From Planctomycetota bacterium (GTDB lineage Bacteria > Planctomycetota > UBA1135 > GCA-002686595): 64,000 nt of DNA. The notes beneath the pieces were generated by a model. It was not told the origin of the DNA, did not search any database, and was given only the letters and a program-made list of their open reading frames with translations. A program made the position numbers and the translations under genes. The stretch covers positions 44,257-108,256 of the forward strand of contig JASLMK010000072.1 of NCBI GenBank assembly GCA_030746555.1, given 5' to 3'. This document shows positions 56,430-64,000 of the stretch, piece after piece (position 1 is the stretch's first letter; each line of letters begins with the position of its first letter).

Positions 56430-56891
56430 CCGGCACCCGTTGCACGTCAATGCCATCCTCGGGAGGCGCCCCCGCCCCGCGCCTGGAAACGTGCCCAGTT
56501 GGAGCGTGTAGGTCAGGCCCGCGCTCGTGGGCCAGGAGATTGCGGACTCCAGACTGCAGGCATCGTCGTCGCATCGAACACCTAGACTGAGCCCACCTGT
56601 GCAGAGAAACCGATGCTGTTTGCTACAGCAACGCGTCCCTCGCCTATGTCGACACTGACTCCGAACATGTCGCCATCCACCCCGTCGGACGCGGAGAGCG
56701 TCAGGAGCTCCGCCCCCGAAGCGAGGTCGAAGAGGTGAGTGGTCCCCGGGCCCCCAGGGCTGTACAGCCCGCCAAACTCAGGAGCGGCGAACACCTCGAA
56801 CAACTGACTCTGGGCAGAGGCGCTAGCTGACAACGAGACAACGAGACAACGAGACGAGGGCTGCCAGGACTGAGGTGGTTCCAGGGTTCAT
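56430..56891 (-). pseudogene. Remnant of a secreted-protein gene (signal peptide, FG-GAP-like and pre-peptidase-like fragments)
   Basis: ATG 56891 has a good ribosome-binding site (GGAGAAGG) and begins a signal peptide, MNPGTTSVLAALVSL. The frame is lost in a triple octanucleotide repeat (56832-56855). With one repeat unit the protein would continue as ...SLSASASAQSQLFEVFAAPEF. That downstream frame runs as an FG-GAP-like segment (THLFDLASGAELL, GDMFGVSVDIGEGRVAVANS) to a TAG at 56584, where homologues would have GSVY.FD. A third frame then encodes CDDDACSLESAISWPT and SAGLTYTLQLGTF, like pre-peptidase C-terminal domains. The stretch is visibly less GC-rich than its neighbours. It is probably decayed and not one functional gene. 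Confidence 0.55.
56832..56855. repeat. Octanucleotide tandem repeat (AACGAGAC)x3
   Basis: Three perfect copies of AACGAGAC (GTCTCGTT on the coding minus strand) lie at 56832-56839, 56840-56847 and 56848-56855, with a partial GAC next to them. They fall inside the signal-peptide codons of the remnant gene. Copy numbers 1 or 4 keep the frame open, while 2 or 3 break it. Confidence 0.85.
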
Positions 56892-56934
56892 GGGCCTTCT
56901 CCAGGGTCGCTCGATGAGCGAGGCAATAGGGATC

Positions 56935-59577
56935 TCACGGTCCGATTGGGGGGTGCCACCCTAACTGAGCTGCCCGATACCCGATAGGTGTGCGCGCCAG
57001 GTCGGGGCACAGCTCCAACGCCCTGGCTTGGGCCTCGGCCGCGGCAGCACTGCCGAGGCGCTCGAGGGCGACGGCGAGGTAGAGGTGGGCGTCGGCGCGC
57101 TCGGGTCGCAGCTCGGCCGCCGCGACCAGCTCCTCCACCGCGGCGCCGGCCGCGGCGGGCGAGGGATCCCGCAGGAGGGCGACGCCCGCCCGCAGGGCGT
57201 GCAGGAAGCGCCGCTCCCCGACCAGGCGCCCCAGCCCGACGGCCTCGGGGTCGAGCTCGCGGGCGCGGGAGAGCTCGGTCGCCACGTCCCGCAGGACGGC
57301 GGGCGGCGGGTCGATGCCGCGGGCGGCGGCCTCTTCGGCGGCGTGGGCCTCGCGGGCCCGGCGCCGGGCCCGCGCGCCGGCGACGCGCGCCGCCTCCTCC
57401 ACCGACAGCACGCTCGCCCACGCATCGGGCAACCCGACGTCCACGGAGCGCAGGCGCGCGAGGTTGCGCGGCAGGTCGCCCAGCAGCACCGCGCCCCTCC
57501 GACGCGGCCGGTAGACCACCCAGGGATCGGCGTCGCGCAGGGGGCGCGCGCTCGCCGGCCAGGCGGCGAGCTCCCCCACGAAGTGCGCCGCGACCCCGCC
57601 GGGGCCGTCGAGCCCCAGGCGCTTTAGCGCGGCCCCCAGGCGCGGGTCGTCCGTGCCCCGGGCGACGCCCTCGAGCAGGGGACGGCGCTCGCCGCCCACC
57701 AGGATCACCTGGGTGCCGAACAGCCAGGCGGCCGACCAGGGGAAGCTGGCCCCGAAGGCGTCGAGCAGGGCGTCGAAGGTCCTCGGCTCCACCGCGTGCG
57801 GCGGAACCCACTGGCACAGCAGTCCGCCGGGAGCGAGGGCGCGGCGCGCGGTGCGGTAGAACTCCCGCGTGTAGAGGTGGACGCCGAAGGGCGAATCCGG
57901 CAGCAGGGGTTCCATCGTGACCACGTCGAACACTCCGCGCCGCTCGTCGAGGGTGCGGCGGCCGTCGCCGAGGACGACGCGTACCCGCGGGTCGCCCAGC
58001 ACGCCGCCGTTGACCTCCTCGAACCAGGGCGCCAGATCGCGCACGGCCCCCGACAGCTCGAGCACGTCGAGTTGCCCGACCCGCCCGTGGAGCGCGACCG
58101 CTCCGGCGCTCGTCCCCGTCCCCAGGGCCAGGACGGCGACGCGCTCGGGAGCGGGGTGCAGGAGCAACGGCAGGTGGCCGAGCGCCCGCATGTAGAGGTA
58201 GTCGCGCCCGCTCCCCGCCGCCCGGAAGCCGTCGGTCAACAGGGTCCGCTCGCCGGACAGGCCGTCGTCGACGACGGCGACGGCGAAGTGCTCGTCCTCC
58301 TCGAAAGCGAGCACCGCCAGCGCCGGATCCGAGAGGGCCGGCGAGGCCAGGGCGGGCTCGTCCAGGGCGAACAGGGCCGCTCCGCCCAAGCCCAGTCCGC
58401 AGGCCGCCGCGGCGCCCGCCGCCAAGGGGCGGCGGCGCCCCCAGCCCAGGGCGGCCGCGCCGCCGAGGAGGCTCCAGGCCCCCAGGGTCCCGCCCAGACC
58501 GAGGGCGGGCACGGCCAACAGATGGCTCGCGGGCACGCCGACGAGGGCGCCCAGCGCCTCCCAGCTCAAGAGCGCCGAGAGGCGCGGGGCGCTCGCTCCG
58601 CGCACCTCGCGGTGCAGGACGGGCACGGCCGCGCCGAAGGGCACCAGGGCGGGGCCCACGAGCGCCAGGGCCGCGGCGATCCCCTCCAGTTCCCCGGGAA
58701 GGCCGACCCGCGGGGCGATCCAGATCCACGCCGGAGCCACGGCGCAGGCTCCCACCAGGGTCGGCACGGCCGCCGAGCCGCGCGGACACGCCAGCGGCAC
58801 GAGAGCCGCCCCCAGGGCCAAGGCCAACAACGAGGCGCACAAGACCGAAGTCAGGGCGACCTGCATGCCGCCCAGCCACAGGACCCCCAGGCGCAGGCCG
58901 ATCCACTCCAGGCTCCCCAACCAACCGGTCAACAGGGCCAGGAGAGCCCCGGCCACGAGGGGGCCGAGGGAGCCGCCGGCGTCCCCTTCGGAAGCTCCCG
59001 CCCCCGCCCTCGCCCCGCCCAGGCCTCTCGCGCCGATCACGGCCGCCGCCAGGGCCGCGACCCCGCCCACCGCCGCCGCCAGCGTTCGGCCATGGGCCGC
59101 GGGCAGGTCGTGGCCGAGGAGCTGGGAGCCGACCACGGCGCCGGCGAGACCGGCGGTGACCAGCCCCCCCACGCCAAGTCGCGCGCCGCCGCGCCAGCCG
59201 CGGGCCAGGAGCGGGAGGAACAGGCCCTGGGGCAGGCCGACCGCCGCTACGCAGGCGACCGCCACCGCCAGGGCGGCCGCTTGCGGCCAGGCCTTCTCTC
59301 CCGCGTGCACGAGGAGCGCCGGCGCGGCGAGGGAGCTCGCCGCCACCACCGCGCCGGCCAGGAGGAGGGCGCGCCCGGCGCGCGGACCGACCCGGCCGGC
59401 GAGCCGGGCGCCGAGGGCCCAGGAGGCGATGAAGACGGCGACGCCCAGGGCTCCGGCGCGGCCCTGGCCGACCGCGGGCCCGCACAGGGAGACGAGCAGC
59501 ACCTCCAGTCCCAAGCCCGCACCGCCCGAGAGCGCCGCGGCCAGGACCAGGGCGGCGCTAGCGGACCTCGAGCTCAC
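56935..59577 (-). CDS. Membrane-fused spermidine-synthase-like protein with C-terminal TPR-like region
   Basis: This 880-residue protein has about 10-12 N-terminal TM segments (residues 8-415; GGAGLGLEVLLVSLCGP at the start is typical of fused SpeE-like proteins). A Rossmann methyltransferase-like domain follows near 430-680. It has RDYLYMRALGHLPLLLHPAPERVAVLALGTGTSAGAVALH, VLELSGAVRDLAPWF, VVLGDGRRTLDE and FDVVTMEPLLPDSPFGVHLYTREFY. The last ~120 residues are TPR-like (HLYLAVALERLGSAAAAEAQARAL). True aminopropyltransferases have GGGDG and a catalytic Asp that are not conserved here, so polyamine synthesis should not be assumed. Its start overlaps the PtsN-like stop by 20 bases. Confidence 0.8.
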   Translation of the reverse strand: MSSRSASAALVLAAALSGGAGLGLEVLLVSLCGPAVGQGRAGALGVAVFIASWALGARLAGRVGPRAGRALLLAGAVVAASSLAAPALLVHAGEKAWPQAAALAVAVACVAAVGLPQGLFLPLLARGWRGGARLGVGGLVTAGLAGAVVGSQLLGHDLPAAHGRTLAAAVGGVAALAAAVIGARGLGGARAGAGASEGDAGGSLGPLVAGALLALLTGWLGSLEWIGLRLGVLWLGGMQVALTSVLCASLLALALGAALVPLACPRGSAAVPTLVGACAVAPAWIWIAPRVGLPGELEGIAAALALVGPALVPFGAAVPVLHREVRGASAPRLSALLSWEALGALVGVPASHLLAVPALGLGGTLGAWSLLGGAAALGWGRRRPLAAGAAAACGLGLGGAALFALDEPALASPALSDPALAVLAFEEDEHFAVAVVDDGLSGERTLLTDGFRAAGSGRDYLYMRALGHLPLLLHPAPERVAVLALGTGTSAGAVALHGRVGQLDVLELSGAVRDLAPWFEEVNGGVLGDPRVRVVLGDGRRTLDERRGVFDVVTMEPLLPDSPFGVHLYTREFYRTARRALAPGGLLCQWVPPHAVEPRTFDALLDAFGASFPWSAAWLFGTQVILVGGERRPLLEGVARGTDDPRLGAALKRLGLDGPGGVAAHFVGELAAWPASARPLRDADPWVVYRPRRRGAVLLGDLPRNLARLRSVDVGLPDAWASVLSVEEAARVAGARARRRAREAHAAEEAAARGIDPPPAVLRDVATELSRARELDPEAVGLGRLVGERRFLHALRAGVALLRDPSPAAAGAAVEELVAAAELRPERADAHLYLAVALERLGSAAAAEAQARALELCPDLARTPIGYRAAQLGWHPPIGP

Positions 59578-60034
59578 CCTCGCGCAGCGCCGACCAGGCC
59601 TCGCCGTCGGTCGTCGCCCCGAGCAGGCCCTCGCGCACCGAGTCCTGACCGAGGACGCGCGCGACGTCCGCCAGGGTCCGGATGTGCAGGAGCTTCTGGG
59701 CGCGCGGGATGACGAGCAGCACGACCAGCCGGGCCGGGCGGCCGTCGATGCTCTCGAAGGGCAGGCCGTCCTCGCGACGCACCACGCCCATGGCCGCCGC
59801 CACCGTCTCGATCCCGTCCACGGCGGCGTGCGGGATGGCGATGCCGTGCTCCATGCCCGTGGACATCGAGCGCTCGCGGTGGATCACGGCCTCGCGCACC
59901 TCCTCCACGCACTCCGCCGGCAGGCGGCCGGAGGAGGCGAGGTGGTCGACCAGTCGGCTGATCGAGTCCCACTTGTCTGCGGGATCGAAGTCGACGACCA
60001 GGTCCGTGGCGGCGAAGAGCTCAGTCAGGCGCAT
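59558..60034 (-). CDS. PTS EIIA domain protein, PtsN/fructose type
   Basis: This 158-residue protein is a stand-alone EIIA(Ntr/Fru) domain. MSTGMEHGIAIPHAAVDGI carries phospho-acceptor His69. ISRLVDHLASSGRLPAECVEEVREAVIHRE near 26-55 and LVVLLVIPRAQKLLHIRTLADVARVL near 105-130 complete the fold. No EI or HPr gene lies here, so a regulatory role (for example on K+ or cation transport) is more likely than sugar uptake. The gene follows the antiporter operon. A TACACT box 8 bases before ATG 60034 suggests its own leaderless start. Confidence 0.87.
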   Translation of the reverse strand: MRLTELFAATDLVVDFDPADKWDSISRLVDHLASSGRLPAECVEEVREAVIHRERSMSTGMEHGIAIPHAAVDGIETVAAAMGVVRREDGLPFESIDGRPARLVVLLVIPRAQKLLHIRTLADVARVLGQDSVREGLLGATTDGEAWSALREGELEVR

Positions 60035-60042
60035 GTGGGCGG

Positions 60043-60048
60043 AGTGTA
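60043..60048 (-). promoter_or_regulatory. -10 box TACACT for the PtsN-like gene
   Basis: Minus-strand TACACT is followed by CCGCCCAC and the ATG at 60034, with no Shine-Dalgarno sequence between them. Confidence 0.45.
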
Positions 60049-60096
60049 CCGCCGGAGGCCGTCTACTCGCAATCGCCCGCCGGGCGGCGGAGGGGG

Positions 60097-61836
60097 TCAG
60101 CGGGTGAAGGCCAGCAGCAGGTACCCGAACAGGCACAGGATGGCCCAGAACGCGATCCCGCCGGTCGCCCAGGTCCGCGCGAGGAGGCCGCGCGGCCCGT
60201 GCAGGTGGTGGACGGTCCTCAGGGCGACAGACAGCCAGCGGCCCGCGACGCCCGTGAGCGCAAAGCGCAGCTTCGCCGCCACCCCGCCGACGGCGCCCCC
60301 GAGCCGGGGAAGGCCGCGCCGGTAGACCCAATCGCTGTCGAGGTTGACCGAGGGGACCTCGGGCGGATACAGGCGCGTGCGCATCAGGACGCCGAAGGCC
60401 AGGGCGGCGAAGAGCAGCAACTGCAGCTGGGTCAGGCAGTGTCCGAGGTCGGCGTAGGGCTGGTAGTCCACTTCGAACGGCAGCAGGGCGTACAGCGGCG
60501 CGGGGTAGCAGCCGATGGCGACGCACAGCACCGCCGCGATGCCCATGGCGAGCAGCATGTGGGCCGGCGCCTCCTTGCAGCGGATGCCGCTGTCGTGTCC
60601 GAAGAAGGAGAAGAAGGGGATCTTGATGCCCGAGTGCTCCATCACGCCGGCCGAGGCCGCCAGGAGCCCGAGCCAGACCCAGACGAGGTGCTCGTGGGCG
60701 ACGGCGGAGAGGGTCAGGGACTTGGCCACGAAGCCGCTGAACAAGGGGAAGGCCGAGATCGACATGGCCCCGACGACGCAGCAGACCGCGGTCAGGGGCA
60801 TCGAGCGGTACAGGCCGCCCAGCTCGGAGGCCTTGCTGGTCCCGGTGCGGTAGAGCACCGCCCCCATCGACATGAACAACAGCCCCTTGTAGATGATGTG
60901 CACGAAGGCGTGGGCCACGGCGCCGTTGAGGGCCAACTCGGTGCCGACGCCGACCCCGACCACCATGAACCCGAGCTGGTTGTTGAGGCTGTAGGCCAGG
61001 ACCTTGCGCAGGTCGTTCTCGATCACCGCGAAGAAGATCGGGAAGAGGGTCATCACGACCCCGATCCAGATCAGGGCGTCGGTCCCCGGGAAGCCGCGCA
61101 CCAGGGTGTAGACGGCCAGCTTGGTCGTGAAGGCGCTCAGGAAGACCGTGCCGGTCACGGTCGCCTTCGGGTAGGCGTCCTGCAGCCAGTTGTGCAGCAG
61201 GGGGAAGGCGCACTTGATGCCGAAGGCCGCCAGGATCAGGAGCACGCCGGGCCCGGCCGTGGCCAGGCTCCCGTCCTCGCCGATCAGGCGCGTGAAAGCG
61301 ACCGAGCCGGTCGCCCGGTAGTGCAGGACGACGCCCGCCAACAACAGCACGCCCGAGCCGACCTGGATCACGAGGTAGCGCAGGCCGGCGCGGGTCGCGC
61401 GCTCGCTGCGGCTGGCCCAGATCAGGAACACAGAGCTGATCGCGGTCAGCTCCCAGTAGACGAACAGGGTGACCAGGTCGCCGGCGAAGACCGCGCCCAC
61501 GGCGCTGCCCACGTAGACCATGGCCGAGACGTGCTGGGTCGCGTCGCGCACGTGCAGGGCGTAGAGCGCGGAGAGGCAGGCGGCGATGTGGAAGACGATG
61601 CCGAAGACCAGGCTCAAGCGATCGACGCGCACGGGGGTCAGGCTCACCCCGAGCACCTCCAAGGTCGCCGTCGTTCCCTCGCCGAAGAGCGAGAGGTGGG
61701 CGAAGCTCGCCAGGGGCAGCACCAGGGTCAGCGCCGCCTGCGCGCGCCCGCGCAACAGCGGCAGGACCAGGGCCCCCAGGATCAGGATCAGCCCGGGGGG
61801 CAGGTTCGCCAGGGCGTCGGCGAGGCTACCGGTCAT
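60097..61836 (-). CDS. Proton-translocating antiporter subunit (MrpD/NuoM/N-like)
   Basis: This 579-residue protein has about 14-16 TM segments of the proton_antipo_M family. VTLFVYWELTAISSVFLIW near 130 carries the TM5 Glu. FGIKCAFPLLHNWLQDAYPKATVTGTVFLSAFTTKLAVYTLVRG near 210-250 carries the conserved Lys residues and HNWL motif. DLRKVLAYSLNNQLGFMVVG and AHAFVHIIYKGLLFMSMGAVLY near 275-320 follow. It belongs to a cation/proton antiporter or membrane oxidoreductase module with the genes upstream. A long C-terminal loop (about 455-540) and a final TM are extra. It overlaps the 83-residue gene by 11 bases. Confidence 0.87.
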   Translation of the reverse strand: MTGSLADALANLPPGLILILGALVLPLLRGRAQAALTLVLPLASFAHLSLFGEGTTATLEVLGVSLTPVRVDRLSLVFGIVFHIAACLSALYALHVRDATQHVSAMVYVGSAVGAVFAGDLVTLFVYWELTAISSVFLIWASRSERATRAGLRYLVIQVGSGVLLLAGVVLHYRATGSVAFTRLIGEDGSLATAGPGVLLILAAFGIKCAFPLLHNWLQDAYPKATVTGTVFLSAFTTKLAVYTLVRGFPGTDALIWIGVVMTLFPIFFAVIENDLRKVLAYSLNNQLGFMVVGVGVGTELALNGAVAHAFVHIIYKGLLFMSMGAVLYRTGTSKASELGGLYRSMPLTAVCCVVGAMSISAFPLFSGFVAKSLTLSAVAHEHLVWVWLGLLAASAGVMEHSGIKIPFFSFFGHDSGIRCKEAPAHMLLAMGIAAVLCVAIGCYPAPLYALLPFEVDYQPYADLGHCLTQLQLLLFAALAFGVLMRTRLYPPEVPSVNLDSDWVYRRGLPRLGGAVGGVAAKLRFALTGVAGRWLSVALRTVHHLHGPRGLLARTWATGGIAFWAILCLFGYLLLAFTR

Positions 61837-62077
61837 AGTAGTCCTCCTCGCGCCGGAGGAAGCGCCGCAGGCGCTTGCCGATCAGGACGACGGCGACGAA
61901 GACCGCGAAGCCGAATGCACCGTAGAACCCGGGCCAGCCCTCCCACGAGAACTCGGCGTGGCGGCCGAAGACCAGCTCGACGACGACCAGCAGGGCGCAC
62001 ACGATCGCCAGGCCCCAGAAGAGACGGTCGACGTTGCGGGGCTCGTCGAGCCACCCTCGCTTCTCGTGCTCGCTCAT
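61826..62077 (-). CDS. Small membrane protein of the antiporter operon
   Basis: This 83-residue protein begins MSEHEKRGWLDEPRNVDRLFW, has two hydrophobic segments (residues about 20-37, GLAIVCALLVVVELVFG, and 47-66, FYGAFGFAVFVAVVLIGKR) and ends in a charged, Tyr-rich tail (RREEDYYDR). It overlaps both neighbours by a few bases (ATGA with the upstream subunit). I recognise no named family. Its position implies an accessory subunit of the antiporter complex. Confidence 0.8.
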   Translation of the reverse strand: MSEHEKRGWLDEPRNVDRLFWGLAIVCALLVVVELVFGRHAEFSWEGWPGFYGAFGFAVFVAVVLIGKRLRRFLRREEDYYDR

Positions 62078-63552
62078 CGCAGCTCGATCCCCTCCAGGAG
62101 ACCCTGCAGCTCCCCGGCGCAGAAGAAGAGCACGACGCACCCGACCGCCGTCAACAGCGGCGGGAGCACGCAGAGCAGGGGCGCCTCGCCGTGGCCGTGG
62201 TCGTCGTGGTCCCCGGGCTCCTCGGCGGGCTCGCTGAAGAAGGCGTGCGCCACGACGGGCATCAGGTAGGCGATCGAGAGCAGGGAGCTCACCATCAGGA
62301 CTCCCAGGACGGCCAGCTGCCCGGCGTCGGCGGCCCCCAGGGCCAGGTTCCACTTGCTCCACGCACCGCCCAGGGGCGGCAGGCCGATCACGCTGAGAGA
62401 CCCGACGAGGAACGCCGTCATGGTGAACGGCATGCGCCGGCCCAGACCGCGCATCTGGCTGATGTCGGTCTTGTGGGCCCCCACCAGGATCGCACCGGCG
62501 CAGAAGAACAGCGTGATCTTGCCGAAGGCGTGCATGACGATGTGCATCCCGCCGCCGAGCACAGCGAGGTCGGTCGCCAGGAGGGCGCCGAGGACGATGT
62601 AGGCCAGCTGGCTGATCGTGGAGTAGGCCAGGCGCGCCTTGAGGTTGTCCTTGGTCAGCGCCACGCACGAGCCGATCAGGATCGTCCCCGCCGCCACCCA
62701 GATCAGGACGTCGGTGGCCGGGTTCGCGCCGAGCAGGTCGATGCCGAATACGTAGACGGCCACCTTGAGGACCGTGAACACTCCCGCCTTGACCACGCAC
62801 ACGGCGTGCAGGAGGGCGCTGACCGGAGTCGGCGCGACCATGGCCGCCGGCAGCCAGCGGTGGAAGGGCATCACGGCGGCCTTCGCGGAGCCGAAGACGA
62901 ACAGGGCCGCGAGGGCTGCCACGGTCCCCTCCGACGCCTTGCCCGCCAGGATGCCGCCGGGAGTGAACTCGGTGGTTCCCGCCAGGGTGTGGGTCCAGAC
63001 CAGCGCCAGCAGCAGGAACGCCACCGAGGTCCCCATCAGGATTCCCAGGTACACGCGCCCGGCGCGCTTGGCCGCCTCGGTGCCGTGGTGCGTGACCAGC
63101 GGATAGGTCGAGAGCGTGATCGCCTCGTAGAAGACGAACAGGGTGAAGAAGTTGGCCGCGAAGGCCACGCCCAGGGCCCCGGCGATGGCCAGAGCGAAGC
63201 AGACGAAGAAGCGCGTCTGGTTCTGCTCGTCGTGGCCGCGCATGTAGCCGATGGCGTACAGCGTCGTCACGATCCAAAGCCCCGAGGCCAGCAGCGCGAA
63301 CACCATCCCGAGGGGCTCGATCTCGAAGGCCAGGGAGACGCCCGGCAGCACCTCCCAGACCTCCAGGCGCGGCCGGCCGCCGGCCTCGACGGCGGGCAGG
63401 AGGACGCCGGCGACGACGCAGAACAAGCTGATCGCCGTGGCGAGGCTGGCGAGCTCGCGCAGGTTGCGACGCCGCTCGCCGCACACCGCCACGGCCAGTG
63501 CGCCGACCAGCGGCCACAGGACGCACCAGCCGATGGCGGTCACCGGGCTCAC
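62074..63552 (-). CDS. Proton-translocating antiporter subunit (MrpA/D or NuoL/M-like)
   Basis: This 492-residue polytopic protein is a second proton_antipo_M homologue. FTLFVFYEAITLSTYPLVTHHG near 130 (Glu motif), FGSAKAAVMPFHRWLPAAMVAPTPVSALLHAVCVVKAGVF near 215-255 (Lys, HRWLP), DNLKARLAYSTISQLAYIVLGAL near 300 and HIVMHAFGKITLFFCAGAIL near 330 are diagnostic. A His/Asp-rich loop (EEPGDHDDHGHGE) near 455 may bind metal. GTG 63552 overlaps the stop of the upstream subunit (GTGA), and its TGA overlaps the small gene's ATG. Confidence 0.87.
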   Translation of the reverse strand: MSPVTAIGWCVLWPLVGALAVAVCGERRRNLRELASLATAISLFCVVAGVLLPAVEAGGRPRLEVWEVLPGVSLAFEIEPLGMVFALLASGLWIVTTLYAIGYMRGHDEQNQTRFFVCFALAIAGALGVAFAANFFTLFVFYEAITLSTYPLVTHHGTEAAKRAGRVYLGILMGTSVAFLLLALVWTHTLAGTTEFTPGGILAGKASEGTVAALAALFVFGSAKAAVMPFHRWLPAAMVAPTPVSALLHAVCVVKAGVFTVLKVAVYVFGIDLLGANPATDVLIWVAAGTILIGSCVALTKDNLKARLAYSTISQLAYIVLGALLATDLAVLGGGMHIVMHAFGKITLFFCAGAILVGAHKTDISQMRGLGRRMPFTMTAFLVGSLSVIGLPPLGGAWSKWNLALGAADAGQLAVLGVLMVSSLLSIAYLMPVVAHAFFSEPAEEPGDHDDHGHGEAPLLCVLPPLLTAVGCVVLFFCAGELQGLLEGIELR

Positions 63553-64000
63553 GAGCTGACCTCCATCAGCATGCGCGCCGCCCGCAGGGCGACTCCCGCG
63601 GTGGCGTCGGTGAAGACGCCGAAGACCAGGGCGGCCGCCGCCAGGGTCCAGGCGGCGCACACCACGCCCGCGGGCGGGCGGCGCACCTGTGGCGCGTCCT
63701 CGGCGGGCGCCTCGAACCAGGCCACCTCGACCACGCGCCACACGTAGACCACCGCCAGGAGGGAGCTCAACAGGATCAGCACCGCCACGGGCCACAACCC
63801 CGCCTCCAGGGCCGCCCGCACCAGGATCCACTTGCTGACGAAGCCCACGGTCAACGGAACGCCGATCAGGCTCAGGCCGCCGACGACGAAGGCCCCCATG
63901 CACCAGGGCATCCTCCGCCCGATCCCGCGCAGGTCCTCGATCTGGGTGGAGCCCACGCCGATGGCGACGGCGGCCATGACGAGGAAGAGGCTGCTCTTGA
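63549..64000 (-). CDS. Proton-translocating antiporter subunit, C-terminal part (runs off the right edge)
   Basis: About 150 C-terminal residues are visible; the 5' end lies beyond base 64000. KSSLFLVMAAVAIGVGSTQIEDLRGIGRRMPW is the TM11-12 region of the same antiporter family as the two subunits downstream. GGLSLIGVPLTVGFVSKWILVRAAL has the conserved Lys. The remaining residues contain three TM segments. It is translationally coupled to the next subunit by GTGA. The rest of the operon, including any MrpB/C/E/F/G or hydrogenase parts that would decide its identity, is outside the window. Confidence 0.85.
   Translation of the reverse strand, partial: KSSLFLVMAAVAIGVGSTQIEDLRGIGRRMPWCMGAFVVGGLSLIGVPLTVGFVSKWILVRAALEAGLWPVAVLILLSSLLAVVYVWRVVEVAWFEAPAEDAPQVRRPPAGVVCAAWTLAAAALVFGVFTDATAGVALRAARMLMEVSS

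Noticed and set aside
57796-59712. A 638-codon plus-strand frame opposite the SpeE-like gene
   Set aside because: Gln/Arg/Gly-rich shadow without motifs; it also runs into the PtsN-like gene.
60199-63747. An 1182-codon plus-strand frame opposite the antiporter genes
   Set aside because: His/Arg/Gln/Gly-rich composition with no domain. The antisense strand encodes well-defined membrane subunits with overlapping starts and stops.

Overview
The window is about 72% G+C, densely packed and has genes on both strands. No rRNA, tRNA, CRISPR array, insertion sequence or phage gene was recognised. The mix of genes suggests a heterotrophic, aerobic, high-GC bacterium. An FHA/Ser-Thr kinase, secreted LamG-type metallophosphoesterase, secreted glucose/sorbosone-dehydrogenase-like proteins with a shared C-terminal tail, and a Gld-type ABC system would fit Planctomycetota or a relative, but that placement is an inference from protein style only. 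LAYOUT. 1-4979 is reductive pyrimidine catabolism: the end of a dihydropyrimidinase, an AGXT2-like aminotransferase, a plant PYD1-like dihydropyrimidine dehydrogenase, a divergent NCS1 nucleobase permease and a fungal-type cytosine deaminase. 5065-8348 is a tandem pair of secreted PQQ-type dehydrogenase homologues, the second carrying a one-base frameshift. 8397-20419 holds a nearly complete C5 haem pathway: hemH, then hemA-C-D-B-L, a histidine kinase and OmpR-type regulator, then hemE-N-Y. Eight successive junctions in the hemA-to-hemN run are 4-base stop/start overlaps, so the two-component system is locked into the haem operon. 20450-28205 is a mixed housekeeping block (OsmC protein, SDR, S1-domain protein, panB, FAD oxidoreductase, an unrecognised HxD protein, a methyltransferase). 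28230-32250 is a minus-strand gap-pgk-rpe-accD run. 32600-39552 reads forward: tilS, YggS, an FHA-kinase, a degenerate nucleoside-phosphorylase homologue and purN. 39589-43568 is an MrfA/MrfB-type helicase-nuclease pair. 43639-48645 is a GldA-GldF-GldG-DUF4340 ABC operon. 48903-53188 is a minus-strand histidine kinase, NtrC-type sigma-54 activator and dnaK. 53257-59577 holds a TsaC/Sua5-phosphatase fusion, a secreted metallophosphoesterase, remains of a secreted-protein gene with an octanucleotide repeat, and a membrane spermidine-synthase-like protein. 59558-64000 holds a PtsN-like EIIA and part of an Mrp/NuoL-type antiporter operon that runs off the right end. REGULATION. The most interesting signal lies upstream of dnaK. 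A 16-base near-consensus sigma-54 (-24/-12) element has one mismatch, and two inverted repeats exactly 40 bases apart lie about 93 and 133 bases upstream of the predicted start. The adjacent gene encodes a sigma-54 activator with a cognate kinase, so this may be a chaperone gene under sigma-54/two-component control. A second theme is TA-N3-T -10 boxes ending 6-9 bases before start codons at several genes with no Shine-Dalgarno sequence, which implies leaderless transcripts.
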